Origin: Casp-actino8 sp032118015
GTDB taxonomy: Bacteria; Actinomycetota; Acidimicrobiia; Acidimicrobiales; Ilumatobacteraceae
DNA: 35,336 bases
Reading direction: 5' to 3'
NCBI GenBank assembly: GCA_032118015.1
Contig: JAULYE010000184.1
Coordinates: 1-35,336 of the forward strand
The translations under genes and the position numbers were made by a program. Shown one piece after another: positions 7,804 through 15,946 of this stretch. Numbering within the stretch: position 1 is the stretch's first letter; every line of letters starts with the position of its first letter. The notes beneath the pieces are model-generated. The model was not told the origin of the DNA. It saw only the letters and a program-made list of their open reading frames with translations, and ran no database searches.

Positions 7804-8565
7804 TCAGCCCCGCTCGGTCGGAGTCTCTTGGATCGGCTGCACCATTGGAATCCCGCCGATCGGCGTCAGGTCTCCAAGGACTCGCTCTCGGTGTCGGGCC
7901 GCTCCGATGTGCTCGGGAAGCCATCCAGTGACCAAAAAGCGCACCTTTTCGCCGATGTTGACCGCATGGTCTCCAATGCGCTCGTAGAAGCGGGCAACGA
8001 CAGCGAGCTGGATAGCGACCTGCAAGTCGATGCGACCAGCTGCATGTGATTCGAAGATCGCCTGGATGAACTGACGCTGCAGATCGTCGAGAAACGAATC
8101 CATGTCGTCGATCGCAGCAGCCCGAGCGGCATCCATGGCCAAGTAAGAACCTGTTGCTTCGCTGAACAAGTGACGTGCCTGATCCGACATCTGCAAAACG
8201 ATGGTGCGCAGATTCGGATCGAATTCGTGTCCATAGATACGCCGTGCGGCTTTGCAGATGTTCACGACGAGGTCGGCCGAGCGCTCGATCTCCCCGGAAA
8301 TCTTGAGAGCAGCGATGACTCGCCGCAGGTCTCCAGCAACTGGAGCCTGCAGGGCGAGGATCTGGACGCAGCGTTCCTCGATGTCGATACTGCGGGCATC
8401 GATCTCGTCATCGGCAATGATCATCGCCTCTGCGGTCGACAGATCCTGGTCGAGAAGGACCGCCGTGCACTTGGGAATGCTCTCGACGACCGATGCCGAG
8501 ATACGTACCAGTTCCTGCTGGATCTCGTCGAGATCCCGGTGGTAAGCCTTGCGGGGTTCGTTCAT
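7804..8565 (-). CDS. phoU: Phosphate signalling/transport regulator PhoU
   Basis: A 253-residue all-helical protein of normal PhoU length with two related three-helix halves. The first carries DDEIDARSIDIEERCVQILA and PVAGDLRRVIAALKISGEIER; the second carries FYERIGDHAVNIGEKV. These E/D-rich motifs (ExxxD...ER.GD.a.nI) bind metal clusters and define the family. PhoU links the Pst transporter to the kinase and keeps the regulon off when phosphate is abundant. It sits 11 bases after pstB and 21 bases before the kinase gene, a tight operon order. The tail after about residue 220 (ending ETPTERG) is lineage-specific. Confidence 0.93.
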   Translation of the reverse strand: MNEPRKAYHRDLDEIQQELVRISASVVESIPKCTAVLLDQDLSTAEAMIIADDEIDARSIDIEERCVQILALQAPVAGDLRRVIAALKISGEIERSADLVVNICKAARRIYGHEFDPNLRTIVLQMSDQARHLFSEATGSYLAMDAARAAAIDDMDSFLDDLQRQFIQAIFESHAAGRIDLQVAIQLAVVARFYERIGDHAVNIGEKVRFLVTGWLPEHIGAARHRERVLGDLTPIGGIPMVQPIQETPTERG

Positions 8566-8576
8566 GATGTCGCTCC

Positions 8577-9413
8577 TCAGCCGAATCTGCCAGTTACGTA
8601 GGCTTCAGTCCGCTCGTCTGAAGGCGTCGAGAACATCTTCTGCGTCGAATCGAACTCGACGAGGACACCCGTTCGCCGATCGCTTTCCGGATTGATCTCC
8701 GTCGTGAAGAACGCCGTACGGTCGCTGACACGAGCAGCCTGTTGCATGTTGTGAGTGACAATGATGATCGTGAAATCCTTCTTGATCTCCTGCATCAAAT
8801 CTTCGATACGTGTCGTTGCAATCGGGTCCAGAGCCGAACACGGCTCATCCATCAGAATCACATCAGGTTCGACAGCGATGCAGCGGGCAATGCACAGTCG
8901 CTGCTGCTGTCCTCCGGACAGACTCATGGCCGAGGCCTTGAGTCGATCCTTCACCTCGTCCCACAGAGCAGCGCGCTTCAAGGACGATTCGACGATCTCG
9001 TCGAGTTCAACCCGTTTGCGCACACCGTTGAGGCGCGGACCGAATGCCAAGTTGTCGTAAATGCTCTTCGGGAACGGGTTCGGCTTCTGGAACACCATGC
9101 CCACTCGTCGTCTCACCTCGACTGCGTCGACATTCTTGGCGTAGAGATCGATGCCGCGATAGCGCACCTCTCCTTCGACACGAGCACCAGGAATGAGATC
9201 GTTCATCCGATCGAAACAACGCAGAACCGTCGTCTTCCCACATCCTGATGGCCCGATGAAAGCAGTGATCTCCTGACCGTTGATCGACAGGTTCACGTCG
9301 CGAACCGCGCGAAACTCCCCGTAATAGACGGCAAGGTCGTTTGTCTGGAAGACCGGTGTTTGCGAATCCTGGGTTGCGGCATCCGAGGACCGAATGCCTG
9401 GCTGTTCGTTCAC
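8577..9413 (-). CDS. pstB: Phosphate ABC transporter ATP-binding protein PstB
   Basis: The ATPase of the PstSCAB phosphate importer. It shows NDLAVYYGEFRAV, Walker A GPSGCGKTT, the PstB-typical MVFQKPNPFPKSIYDN around the Q loop, signature LSGGQQQRL, Walker B VILMDEPCSALDP and the switch His in IIVTHNMQQA. I use GTG at 9411-9413 (278 residues) because AGGA lies 7 bases upstream. In-frame ATG codons at 9431 and 9470 would add 6 or 19 residues, and the latter starts 3 bases after the pstA stop. It acts at the cytoplasmic face with PstA and PstC. Confidence 0.93.
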   Translation of the reverse strand: MNEQPGIRSSDAATQDSQTPVFQTNDLAVYYGEFRAVRDVNLSINGQEITAFIGPSGCGKTTVLRCFDRMNDLIPGARVEGEVRYRGIDLYAKNVDAVEVRRRVGMVFQKPNPFPKSIYDNLAFGPRLNGVRKRVELDEIVESSLKRAALWDEVKDRLKASAMSLSGGQQQRLCIARCIAVEPDVILMDEPCSALDPIATTRIEDLMQEIKKDFTIIIVTHNMQQAARVSDRTAFFTTEINPESDRRTGVLVEFDSTQKMFSTPSDERTEAYVTGRFG

Positions 9414-9473
9414 GTTTCCATCCTGTCTCATTTTCAATGCGATCCTTCGTGCGTTGCGTGCATCAGACATCTG

Positions 9474-10421
9474 CTACCACTTCTTCTCGAAACGGTTCCT
9501 CAGCCAGATGGCCAGACCGTTGATGATCACGACGAGCACGAGAAGTACCAGTGATGCTGCAGCCGTGACTGACTGGAATTCGTCGCCGGTCTGGCGAGCG
9601 TAGGAAAAGATGGCGACTGGCATCGACGTGAACCCACCTTCGGTGATTTGATCCCACAGGCTGAGGTTGCCCGTTCGCAAAAGCCCAGTGATACCGCCGA
9701 CCAAGAGCAAAGGCGCCGCCTCACCGGCAGCTCGCGACAAGGCAAGCACCGTGCCTGTGAGAATCCCCGGGGCAGCCGATGGAAGTACGTGCGAGCGCAC
9801 CGTCTCCCACTGCGTGGCGCCGACTCCGAGAGCTCCTTCTCGAATAGCTCGGGGCACAGCGCGCAAAGCCTCCGATGCCGTGATGATCACGATTGGAAGG
9901 ACGAGCACTGCCAATGTCAATCCGCCAGAGATCACTGTTCGACCACCGGTGATCCCACCGGCGAATTTCACGAAGATCGAAAGACCGAGAATGCCGTAGA
10001 CAATCGACGGCACACCGGCGAGGTTACGGACATTGATACGCGTCACCCGGGCCAGACGCGATCTACCCGCGTATTCCTCGAGATACACAGCACAAGCGAT
10101 TCCGAGAGGAAAAGCTACAAGCGCAACGATGACTGCCATCGTCATCGTGCCGCGGATCGCCTGCCACACACCCGCCTCAGAGGCATTGGATGCATCGAGC
10201 CCACTCGACAAGTAATCGCCAAGGCGCCCCGAAAGGACCGGCCACGATCTCTGGAACAAGTTGACCACGAGGGCGACAAGAATCAACAGCGACATCAGCA
10301 GGGCACCGAGAAGGGCCCACTCGATCACACGCCCACGCACATCGCGTCGCGACGACGTCAATTCTTCGGTGAGCGAAGCAGCGCTCGCCGCACCGAATCT
10401 CTGGGGTGTCGACACTGGCAT
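9474..10421 (-). CDS. pstA: Phosphate ABC transporter permease PstA
   Basis: A 315-residue permease with six predicted membrane helices. It has PLGIACAVYLEEYA, NLAGVPSIVYGILGL and the EAA-type loop EALRAVPRAIREGALGVGAT, followed by the LALSRAAGEAAPLLL segment typical of PstA. The ATG at 10419-10421 is chosen because GAGGAG lies 7 bases upstream, inside the last codons of pstC. It leaves one base after the pstC TGA, so the two are translationally coupled. A longer frame starting at 10442 has no such site. With PstC it forms the transmembrane path for phosphate. Confidence 0.93.
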   Translation of the reverse strand: MPVSTPQRFGAASAASLTEELTSSRRDVRGRVIEWALLGALLMSLLILVALVVNLFQRSWPVLSGRLGDYLSSGLDASNASEAGVWQAIRGTMTMAVIVALVAFPLGIACAVYLEEYAGRSRLARVTRINVRNLAGVPSIVYGILGLSIFVKFAGGITGGRTVISGGLTLAVLVLPIVIITASEALRAVPRAIREGALGVGATQWETVRSHVLPSAAPGILTGTVLALSRAAGEAAPLLLVGGITGLLRTGNLSLWDQITEGGFTSMPVAIFSYARQTGDEFQSVTAAASLVLLVLVVIINGLAIWLRNRFEKKW

Positions 10422-10422
10422 G

Positions 10423-11343
10423 TCAGTACTCCTCGCGGACACGGCGCACGAGCCGGTCGCCGAGCAGGTTGAGGATCAACGTCAGGATGAACAGCAAAAA
10501 GCCAATGAAGTACAGGCTCTGGAAAGCGAGGCCCGAGCCAGCGACCTGGTCACTTCCGAAACCGAGCGCTGCCATTGCAGCTGTCATCGTCTGGCCAGGC
10601 TGGAAGGGATCTGTCGAGAACAATCCTCCACCAACTGCGCCTGCAGCAATCGCCACCACCATGGTTTCGCCGATGGCACGCGAGATGCCAAGAATGAGAG
10701 CAGCGACGACTCCTGAGATCGACGCTGGGAGCACCACACGAAATGTCGTCGGGACTTTCCTGGCACCAAGGCCGAACGATGCTTCGCGCAACGATGACGG
10801 AACAGCTTGAAGAGCATCTTCGGCAACGCTGGCGATGATCGGAATCGTAAGAAATCCCACAGCGACACCGGCAGCTGCGATATTGAATGCTTTGTTCGCT
10901 CCGTCCACAAGTTGCGTGATGATCTGCGGATTGATGAACGAGATGGCGAAATATCCGAGAACGACACTCGGAATGCCGGCAAGAACTTCGACAATCGGCT
11001 TCAAAATTTTGCGCGCTCGAGGTCGGGCGAATTCGGACAAGTAGACCGCCGCCCCGAGACCGAGCGGTACGGCGATCAGCATTGCGATGCCGGTGACCAT
11101 GAGCGATCCGACGACCAGGGTCTTGATGTCGAACATCCCGCGTCGCGGGAACCAACCGATCGACCACAAATCGCCTTTGGGCACATCGATGAAAAAACCC
11201 CAAGCATCACGGAAAAGGGTGAAGATGATCAACAACGTGACCGCCAGTGTGGACATGGCGGCCAACGTGAACACCAAGCGCATCGAACGATCCGAACGAC
11301 GCCGTCCTGACGCCAACGTCAGGGAGAAACCACTGCTTTCCAC
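10423..11343 (-). CDS. pstC: Phosphate ABC transporter permease PstC
   Basis: A 306-residue permease with six membrane helices. The LGLGAAVYLSEFA, VEVLAGIPSVVLGYFA and EDALQAVPSSLREASFGLGA segments are PstC hallmarks, and ISRAIGETMVVAIAAG matches the conserved late helix. The start is GTG at 11341-11343: a strong GGAGG lies 8 bases upstream at 11352-11356. A TTG at 11361 would be in frame but would include this Shine-Dalgarno site inside the gene. It is separated from pstS by about 125 bases containing a strong hairpin, and it is coupled to pstA. Confidence 0.93.
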   Translation of the reverse strand: MESSGFSLTLASGRRRSDRSMRLVFTLAAMSTLAVTLLIIFTLFRDAWGFFIDVPKGDLWSIGWFPRRGMFDIKTLVVGSLMVTGIAMLIAVPLGLGAAVYLSEFARPRARKILKPIVEVLAGIPSVVLGYFAISFINPQIITQLVDGANKAFNIAAAGVAVGFLTIPIIASVAEDALQAVPSSLREASFGLGARKVPTTFRVVLPASISGVVAALILGISRAIGETMVVAIAAGAVGGGLFSTDPFQPGQTMTAAMAALGFGSDQVAGSGLAFQSLYFIGFLLFILTLILNLLGDRLVRRVREEY

Positions 11344-11388
11344 CTTGCCCACCTCCTTCAACTAGCACACCATCCGGACCTATTGCGA

Positions 11389-11420
11389 AACGGGTGCGCC
11401 GCATGAGCGGCGCACCCGTT
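11389..11420. terminator. Perfect 14-bp hairpin between pstS and pstC
   Basis: A 14-base arm at 11389-11402 (AACGGGTGCGCCGC) pairs perfectly with 11407-11420 around an ATGA loop. It lies just after the pstS stop on the minus strand and is not followed by a T run, so it is a poor classical terminator. Such hairpins after a binding-protein gene usually protect the upstream mRNA or attenuate read-through, giving more PstS than PstCAB. This is the likely role here. Confidence 0.7.
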
Positions 11421-11468
11421 CCATCGACCGAAAACCCCGATGTACGAGGTTGTCAGCCATCGATTACG

Positions 11469-12605
11469 TCAGCCGCCGTCCCGGGTTCCCGCTTCTCGAG
11501 CGGTCCACACTGCACGGGTTGCCTCGAGATCGGCAGGGGCAAGCGACACATACGGAACCTGGCCTTCGCCGGTACCGATGACGCCAAAGCCCTCATCGCT
11601 CATGAAGAAATCCACGAATGCTGCGAGAGCGGCATTGTCCGCGAGTCGAGGAACGCTGACGTAGATGTACAGCGATCGAGCGATCGGGAACTCGCCAGAT
11701 GAGATCGTCTCAGCCGAGGGAGCGACACAGCCGTTACCGGCATCGACCTGGAGAGGCTTGACAACATCGAGGTTTTCCTCGACGAAGGCGAAGCCGACCC
11801 AACCAAGCGACGTCTCATTGGCAGCAATGCCCTCGATGATCACGTTGTCGTTGGGGCTGGCCGTGTAGTCGGGGCGAGGCGCATCGTCTTCTGCCTCGAG
11901 AGCACCGGCAACCTCACCGAGCACGATCTCGACGAACGAGTCGAATGTGCCGGACTCTTCACCGGGGGCCGTCACCGTCAACGCTGCATCCGGGTACGGA
12001 GCGTTGATGGTGCCGAGTTCGGTACCGAGCGTGGCACGCAGTTCCTCGGCAGCCTCATTGGCGTCGCTCCAGTTGTTACGACCAGTTGCATCAGGTCCAA
12101 GGAGCACCCACAAGTCGGCGAAGCTGACGCACTCGACAGCTGTGTTCGCAGCAGAGGTGATGACGGACAGACCGTCGACGGCGACTTCGAGTTCGATGAA
12201 CTCGACGCCATTGGCCGAACAGGTCTCAACTTCTGCGGCCTTGATCGGTCGCGAAGCGTCGGAGATGTCGGTCTCGCCTGCGCAGAACTTGGCGAAGCCG
12301 TCACCGGTTCCCGGGCCTTCCACCTGGATTGCGACGTTCGGATTGGCATCGCCGAACAATTTGGCGACTGCTGTGGTGATCGGCTCGACAGTCGAAGAGC
12401 CCGAAACGAAGATCGAGCCTGAAAGATCGCTACCACCGTCAGCGGCTTCGGTTGTCTCGACAGGCTCAGAGGAACCCGACGAGGAAGTGTCATCACTTCC
12501 GCACGCCGCGAGAGCCACGGCGATCGACGCGAATCCGATAGCTGTCGCCCGACGGGTCCATCCCCGGCGGCTCGAGTGATCGATTGTGGACTTCGTCCTT
12601 TTCAT
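11469..12605 (-). CDS. pstS: Phosphate-binding lipoprotein PstS
   Basis: A 378-residue extracytoplasmic phosphate-binding protein. The N-terminus has basic residues, a hydrophobic stretch and the lipobox LAAC with Cys35, followed by an acidic/Ser-rich linker, so it is a lipoprotein. The Pi-binding blocks are IFVSGSSTVEPIT (about residues 66-78), GTGDGFAKFC with DISDASRPI, and GEESGTFDSF. The ATG at 12603-12605 is preferred: AAGGAG lies 7 bases upstream. It is the first gene after the PHO box and the first gene of the pstSCAB-phoU-kinase-regulator series. Confidence 0.93.
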   Translation of the reverse strand: MKRTKSTIDHSSRRGWTRRATAIGFASIAVALAACGSDDTSSSGSSEPVETTEAADGGSDLSGSIFVSGSSTVEPITTAVAKLFGDANPNVAIQVEGPGTGDGFAKFCAGETDISDASRPIKAAEVETCSANGVEFIELEVAVDGLSVITSAANTAVECVSFADLWVLLGPDATGRNNWSDANEAAEELRATLGTELGTINAPYPDAALTVTAPGEESGTFDSFVEIVLGEVAGALEAEDDAPRPDYTASPNDNVIIEGIAANETSLGWVGFAFVEENLDVVKPLQVDAGNGCVAPSAETISSGEFPIARSLYIYVSVPRLADNAALAAFVDFFMSDEGFGVIGTGEGQVPYVSLAPADLEATRAVWTAREAGTRDGG

Positions 12606-12651
12606 CAATGTTCTCCTTGATTCAGGGCACAACGCTGCGGTGCCACGAGAC

Positions 12652-12657
12652 AACGTA
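12652..12657 (-). promoter_or_regulatory. Possible -10 box of the pstS promoter
   Basis: Read on the minus strand this is TACGTT, matching TAnnnT, about 28 bases downstream of the two strong PHO box units and about 46 bases before the pstS start. Weak evidence on its own; its place after the PHO box is what supports it. Confidence 0.35.
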
Positions 12658-12662
12658 GAGGG

Positions 12663-12706
12663 ACTACGTGGACGCCACCTGAGGGCGAGGTGAACAGCGG
12701 GTGAAC
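12663..12706 (-). promoter_or_regulatory. PHO box in front of pstS (11-bp direct repeats)
   Basis: On the minus strand two 11-base direct repeat units lie end to end: GTTCACCCGCT (12706-12696) and GTTCACCTCGC (12695-12685). They are followed in phase by two weaker units starting CCTCAG and GTCCAC, down to 12663. GTTCACC units spaced by 11 are the known binding pattern of actinobacterial PhoP-type regulators. The nearest downstream gene is pstS, and the cognate regulator gene lies at the end of the same cluster, so the operon is probably autoregulated. Confidence 0.78.
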
Positions 12707-12734
12707 AGTCGCGAATATCTACGAGAGCATCATC

Positions 12735-12748
12735 GGGCGCAGTCGCCC
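12735..12748 (-). terminator. Short hairpin just after ppk stop
   Basis: GGGCG (12735-12739) pairs with CGCCC (12744-12748) around a four-base loop, starting 2 bases after the ppk stop on the minus strand. There is no T run. It may reduce read-through from ppk into pstS, but could be chance. Confidence 0.35.
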
Positions 12749-12749
12749 T

Positions 12750-14810
12750 TCAGCGAATACGCGTCTTCGTCGTCTGACGCTTGGCAGCCCACTCGTACAT
12801 CGATCGCTGCGGATGGGGTTCGAAGTCTTCTGGGCCGACGCGCTTCCACGTGTCGTCGGGCTGCAATTCGAATGCTGGAACGCCATCAGCGAGATCGAGT
12901 TCGAGAGTGTGATCGATCCAGGCCTGATGACGTGGATGCGTCAAAGGGGTGAGAACCTCCACCCGCCGATCGAGATTGCGGGGCATCAGGTCCGCAGAAC
13001 CGATGAAATGAAGGTGCTGGTCTTCGCCGAGCCCATTCGCAAATCGGAAAATCCGCGAATGCTCGAGATAGCGACCAAGAATCGACCGCACGCGGATGTT
13101 CTCACTCAACCCGGGTACACCCGCACGTAGACAGCAAATGCCGCGAATGACGAGATCCACTCGCGCTCCCTTGTTCGATGCTGCGTATAGCTCCTCGATC
13201 ATCTCGGGGTCAGCAAGCGAATTCAGTTTGAGCGTGATTGCTCCAGCAGCACCACGATCACCCTCGGCACGAATCAACGCGATCAGCTGTGAACGTAGCT
13301 CGTGGGGAGCGACGAGCAGTCGTGTGTAACCAGGCTTGCGGCTGTATCCCGTCAAGTGGTTGAACAGCTGCGCAGCATCGGCTGCGATATCGGTTTCACA
13401 GGTGAAGTAGCCAAGATCCTCGTATGTGCGGGCAGTGCGCGAGTTGTAGTTGCCGGTCCCGAGGTGGACGTACCGCCTCAGGCCGTCGCCGTCTTCACGC
13501 ACCACCAGCACGCACTTGGCGTGTGTCTTCAATCCGACGACTCCGTACACGACGTGTACGCCCGCACGTTCGAATGCTTTGGCCCACGTCACGTTCGTGG
13601 CCTCGTCGAAGCGAGCCTTCAGCTCGACGAGGACTGCCACCTGGACTCCGCGCTCGGCTGCGCGAATGAGATGCCGAGCGATCGGGCTGTCTCCGCTCGT
13701 TCTGTACAGAGTCATCTTGATGCTCTGCACCCGAGGATCATCAGCAGCTTGGGAGAGGAATTCTTCGACCGAACTGGCGAAGCTTTCATAGGGATGGTGC
13801 AGGAGAAGCGGTCGCTCACGAATGACCGAAAAGATCGACCTTTCCGATTCTGCAGCCGCAACGAGCCGACCGGCCGTCACTGGCGGCCACTGATCGTCTT
13901 TGATCTCCGGACGATCGAGTGCATGCAACTGCCACAGACATGTGAGATCGAGAAGACCTCGGATGGACACGACATCGACCGTGGTCAAATCGAGCTCTTC
14001 GAGGAGCAAGTCGAGAATCTCACCCGACACCGACTCGCTCACCTCGAGACGTACTGCGCGTCCAAAACGGCGACGGCGTAACTCCATTTCCACAGCAGCC
14101 AGCAAATCATCGGCATCCTCGTCTTCGAGAGAGAGATCGGCATTGCGCGTGATCCGGAACGTCGTCGAATCGAGGACCTCCATTCCCGGAAACAAAGTCG
14201 GCAAGAACTCGATGATCACCTGCTCGACAGGGACGAAGCGACTTCCTCCTGGGAGAGGAAGCAGACGCGGGAACAGCGTCGGCACTTTGACGCGCGCAAA
14301 CCTCTGCTCGGACGTCTCCGGGTCACGCACGACAGCAGCGACACTGAGAGCGAGATTCGACACGTAGGGAAACGGATGGGCCGGATCGACGGCGAGTGGC
14401 GTCAGGATCGGAAAGATTCGGCTGTCGTAGAACTCTGCGAGGTATGACTTCTCCTCGGGCTGGAGATCCCCCCAATTGCAGATGTGAATTGCCTCCGCTG
14501 CGAGCCGCGGAGCGAGTTCGTCGATGAGCACGTTCTGCTGGCGGATGCACAGTTGACGTGCTCGTTCGAGCACTCGCTCGAGTTGCAGAGCAGGAGTCAT
14601 CCCGTCGGGCAGAACCGAGGTGATGCCAGCGGCCTCTTGATCTTTCATTGCCGCCACCCGAACCTGAAAGAACTCATCGAGGTTCGACGCGAAGATGGCG
14701 CAAAACTTGACCCGTTCGAGCAGTGGGATGCCGGGCTCACTGGCCAGCGCGAGGACGCGCTCGTTGAAATCGAGCCAAGTCAACTCTCGATTGAGAATCC
14801 TGGTCACCAT
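12750..14810 (-). CDS. ppk1: Polyphosphate kinase 1
   Basis: A 686-residue enzyme, the usual PPK1 length, which polymerises ATP gamma-phosphate into polyphosphate and works in reverse. The N-terminal domain begins with RELTWLDFNERVL and has FASNLDEFFQVRVA. The two phospholipase D-like halves show VGLKTHAKCVLVVR with His430 (the autophosphorylated residue) and YLEHSRIFRF with His584 (the second essential His). HLGTGNYN (449-456) and SADLMPRNLDRRVE are also conserved. The start is ATG at 14808-14810. It lies upstream of the PHO box and is co-oriented with the pst genes, tying Pi uptake to storage. Confidence 0.95.
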   Translation of the reverse strand: MVTRILNRELTWLDFNERVLALASEPGIPLLERVKFCAIFASNLDEFFQVRVAAMKDQEAAGITSVLPDGMTPALQLERVLERARQLCIRQQNVLIDELAPRLAAEAIHICNWGDLQPEEKSYLAEFYDSRIFPILTPLAVDPAHPFPYVSNLALSVAAVVRDPETSEQRFARVKVPTLFPRLLPLPGGSRFVPVEQVIIEFLPTLFPGMEVLDSTTFRITRNADLSLEDEDADDLLAAVEMELRRRRFGRAVRLEVSESVSGEILDLLLEELDLTTVDVVSIRGLLDLTCLWQLHALDRPEIKDDQWPPVTAGRLVAAAESERSIFSVIRERPLLLHHPYESFASSVEEFLSQAADDPRVQSIKMTLYRTSGDSPIARHLIRAAERGVQVAVLVELKARFDEATNVTWAKAFERAGVHVVYGVVGLKTHAKCVLVVREDGDGLRRYVHLGTGNYNSRTARTYEDLGYFTCETDIAADAAQLFNHLTGYSRKPGYTRLLVAPHELRSQLIALIRAEGDRGAAGAITLKLNSLADPEMIEELYAASNKGARVDLVIRGICCLRAGVPGLSENIRVRSILGRYLEHSRIFRFANGLGEDQHLHFIGSADLMPRNLDRRVEVLTPLTHPRHQAWIDHTLELDLADGVPAFELQPDDTWKRVGPEDFEPHPQRSMYEWAAKRQTTKTRIR

Positions 14811-14874
14811 GGCCCCCGAGCCCTCACGTGCGTCCGTGCGCTATCTGGTCGATCGATGTGGTGAAGTGCGTCGT

Positions 14875-15144
14875 TCAGAGCAGGTTCTCGTCGAAGCCCA
14901 AGTCCCACTCGACTGTGACACGTTCACGTTCGGCGTCGCGCATGATGCGCTCGCGATTTCGCTTGAACTGCGGGTCCGTGTACGGCAGCAGAACGAGCCG
15001 GGCTAACGCCCGTGTGCGGAACTCCTCGACAAGGGTGCGATCACCGAAATCGCCAACGAGATCCCAGTGGGGCGCAACCGGACCGAGGAACACGATTCGG
15101 ACATGCGCTCGTGATGGCTCTTGGGACAACTGATGGTCGGTCAT
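14875..15144 (-). CDS. Conserved-looking 89-residue protein upstream of ppk
   Basis: I do not recognise a family. The protein begins MTDHQLSQEPSRAHVRIVFLG and is soluble, with an N-terminal beta-rich stretch (VRIVFLGPV), then a helix rich in Arg and Glu (FKRNRERIMRDAERERV) and an acidic C-terminus. The ATG at 15142-15144 has GAGGAG 5 bases upstream, which decides the start against a longer frame reaching 15417. It ends 64 bases before ppk on the same strand and may be co-transcribed with it; a role in polyphosphate or phosphate metabolism is only a guess from position. Confidence 0.65.
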   Translation of the reverse strand: MTDHQLSQEPSRAHVRIVFLGPVAPHWDLVGDFGDRTLVEEFRTRALARLVLLPYTDPQFKRNRERIMRDAERERVTVEWDLGFDENLL

Positions 15145-15400
15145 GACAACTCCTCGATTCGCCGGACCCACCGACCCGATGAGCGTGTCATCAGGCACAG
15201 AATGCCGGAAATCGAAAGGATATCGGTGTTTCAAGCGACCTCGACAGGGACATGACTGGTTCGGCCCGCCCTGGCGTGCTTGACTGGAAGCGGTTGGGAA
15301 CCTGCGCAGCACATCGATCGTCCAACGGTCGTAGCGCAGCGACCCGGCCTCTCGTCGGGCGAGGCGGACAGAACCCTTCGCACAAGGAGATGATCGACAC

Positions 15401-15652
15401 ATGGATGATGAAACCACCGCAACGTGGATGGCTCAGGGTGCTTGCCGTGCGTATCCACCCAACACCTTCTTCCCCAGTGACGGGGTTGGAGTCGACCGGG
15501 CTCGCAAGATCTGCGCCACCTGCCCCGTGACCTCGCAATGCCTCGAGTACGCGTTGGCAAACCACATCGACCACGGTGTCTGGGGTGGATGCAGCGAGCG
15601 TGAGCGTCGGCGCATCAGCAAAAGGCGACGCCTCGAAGTGCAGTCACTCTGA
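15401..15652 (+). CDS. WhiB-family iron-sulfur transcription factor
   Basis: An 83-residue WhiB-like protein. The four cluster-binding cysteines are Cys15, Cys39, Cys42 and Cys48 (GACRAYP, then ICATCPVTSQCLEYAL), followed by the GVWGG turn and a basic C-terminus (SERERRRISKRRRLE). WhiB proteins bind a [4Fe-4S] cluster and act with the primary sigma factor; they are restricted to actinobacteria and their phages. An extra Cys follows GVWGG, at residue 64. AAGGAG lies 11 bases before the ATG, slightly far. The 256 bases upstream, shared with the ppk-linked ORF, hold the divergent promoters but show no clear boxes to me. Confidence 0.92.
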   Translation: MDDETTATWMAQGACRAYPPNTFFPSDGVGVDRARKICATCPVTSQCLEYALANHIDHGVWGGCSERERRRISKRRRLEVQSL

Positions 15653-15671
15653 GGTCTAGAGCCTGATTGGT

Positions 15672-15848
15672 TCAGTTGGAGGGCGGGACGTCAGCGTCCT
15701 TGTTTCCCTCGTTCAAACCTTTCTTGAACTCTTTTTGAGCCTGACCCAGGTTCCGGGCCAACTTGGGGATCTGTGATCCGCCGAAAAGAACCAGGACGAC
15801 GACCAGGACAACGATCAACTCGGGTCCATCGAACAAGCCAGCAAACAT
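15672..15848 (-). CDS. tatA: Twin-arginine translocase subunit TatA/E
   Basis: A 58-residue protein with the TatA plan: a short N-terminus, one membrane helix (about 9-22, ELIVVLVVVLVLF), the FGG hinge, then the amphipathic helix KLARNLGQAQKEFKKGLNEG and a polar tail. TatA oligomers form the passage for folded proteins carrying twin-arginine signals. I use ATG at 15846-15848; a TTG at 15876-15878 would add 10 residues not expected in the family. No tatB or tatC lies beside it. It ends 19 bases from the convergent whiB stop. Confidence 0.88.
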   Translation of the reverse strand: MFAGLFDGPELIVVLVVVLVLFGGSQIPKLARNLGQAQKEFKKGLNEGNKDADVPPSN

Positions 15849-15946
15849 GCCGTCAGGGTACCACCAGGTGTCCCGCAACGGTCGTTCGCTGATCGGTCAG
15901 CTGACGTTGCTCATGGCTTTGGACCCATACATGCCAGAGTGAGTAC

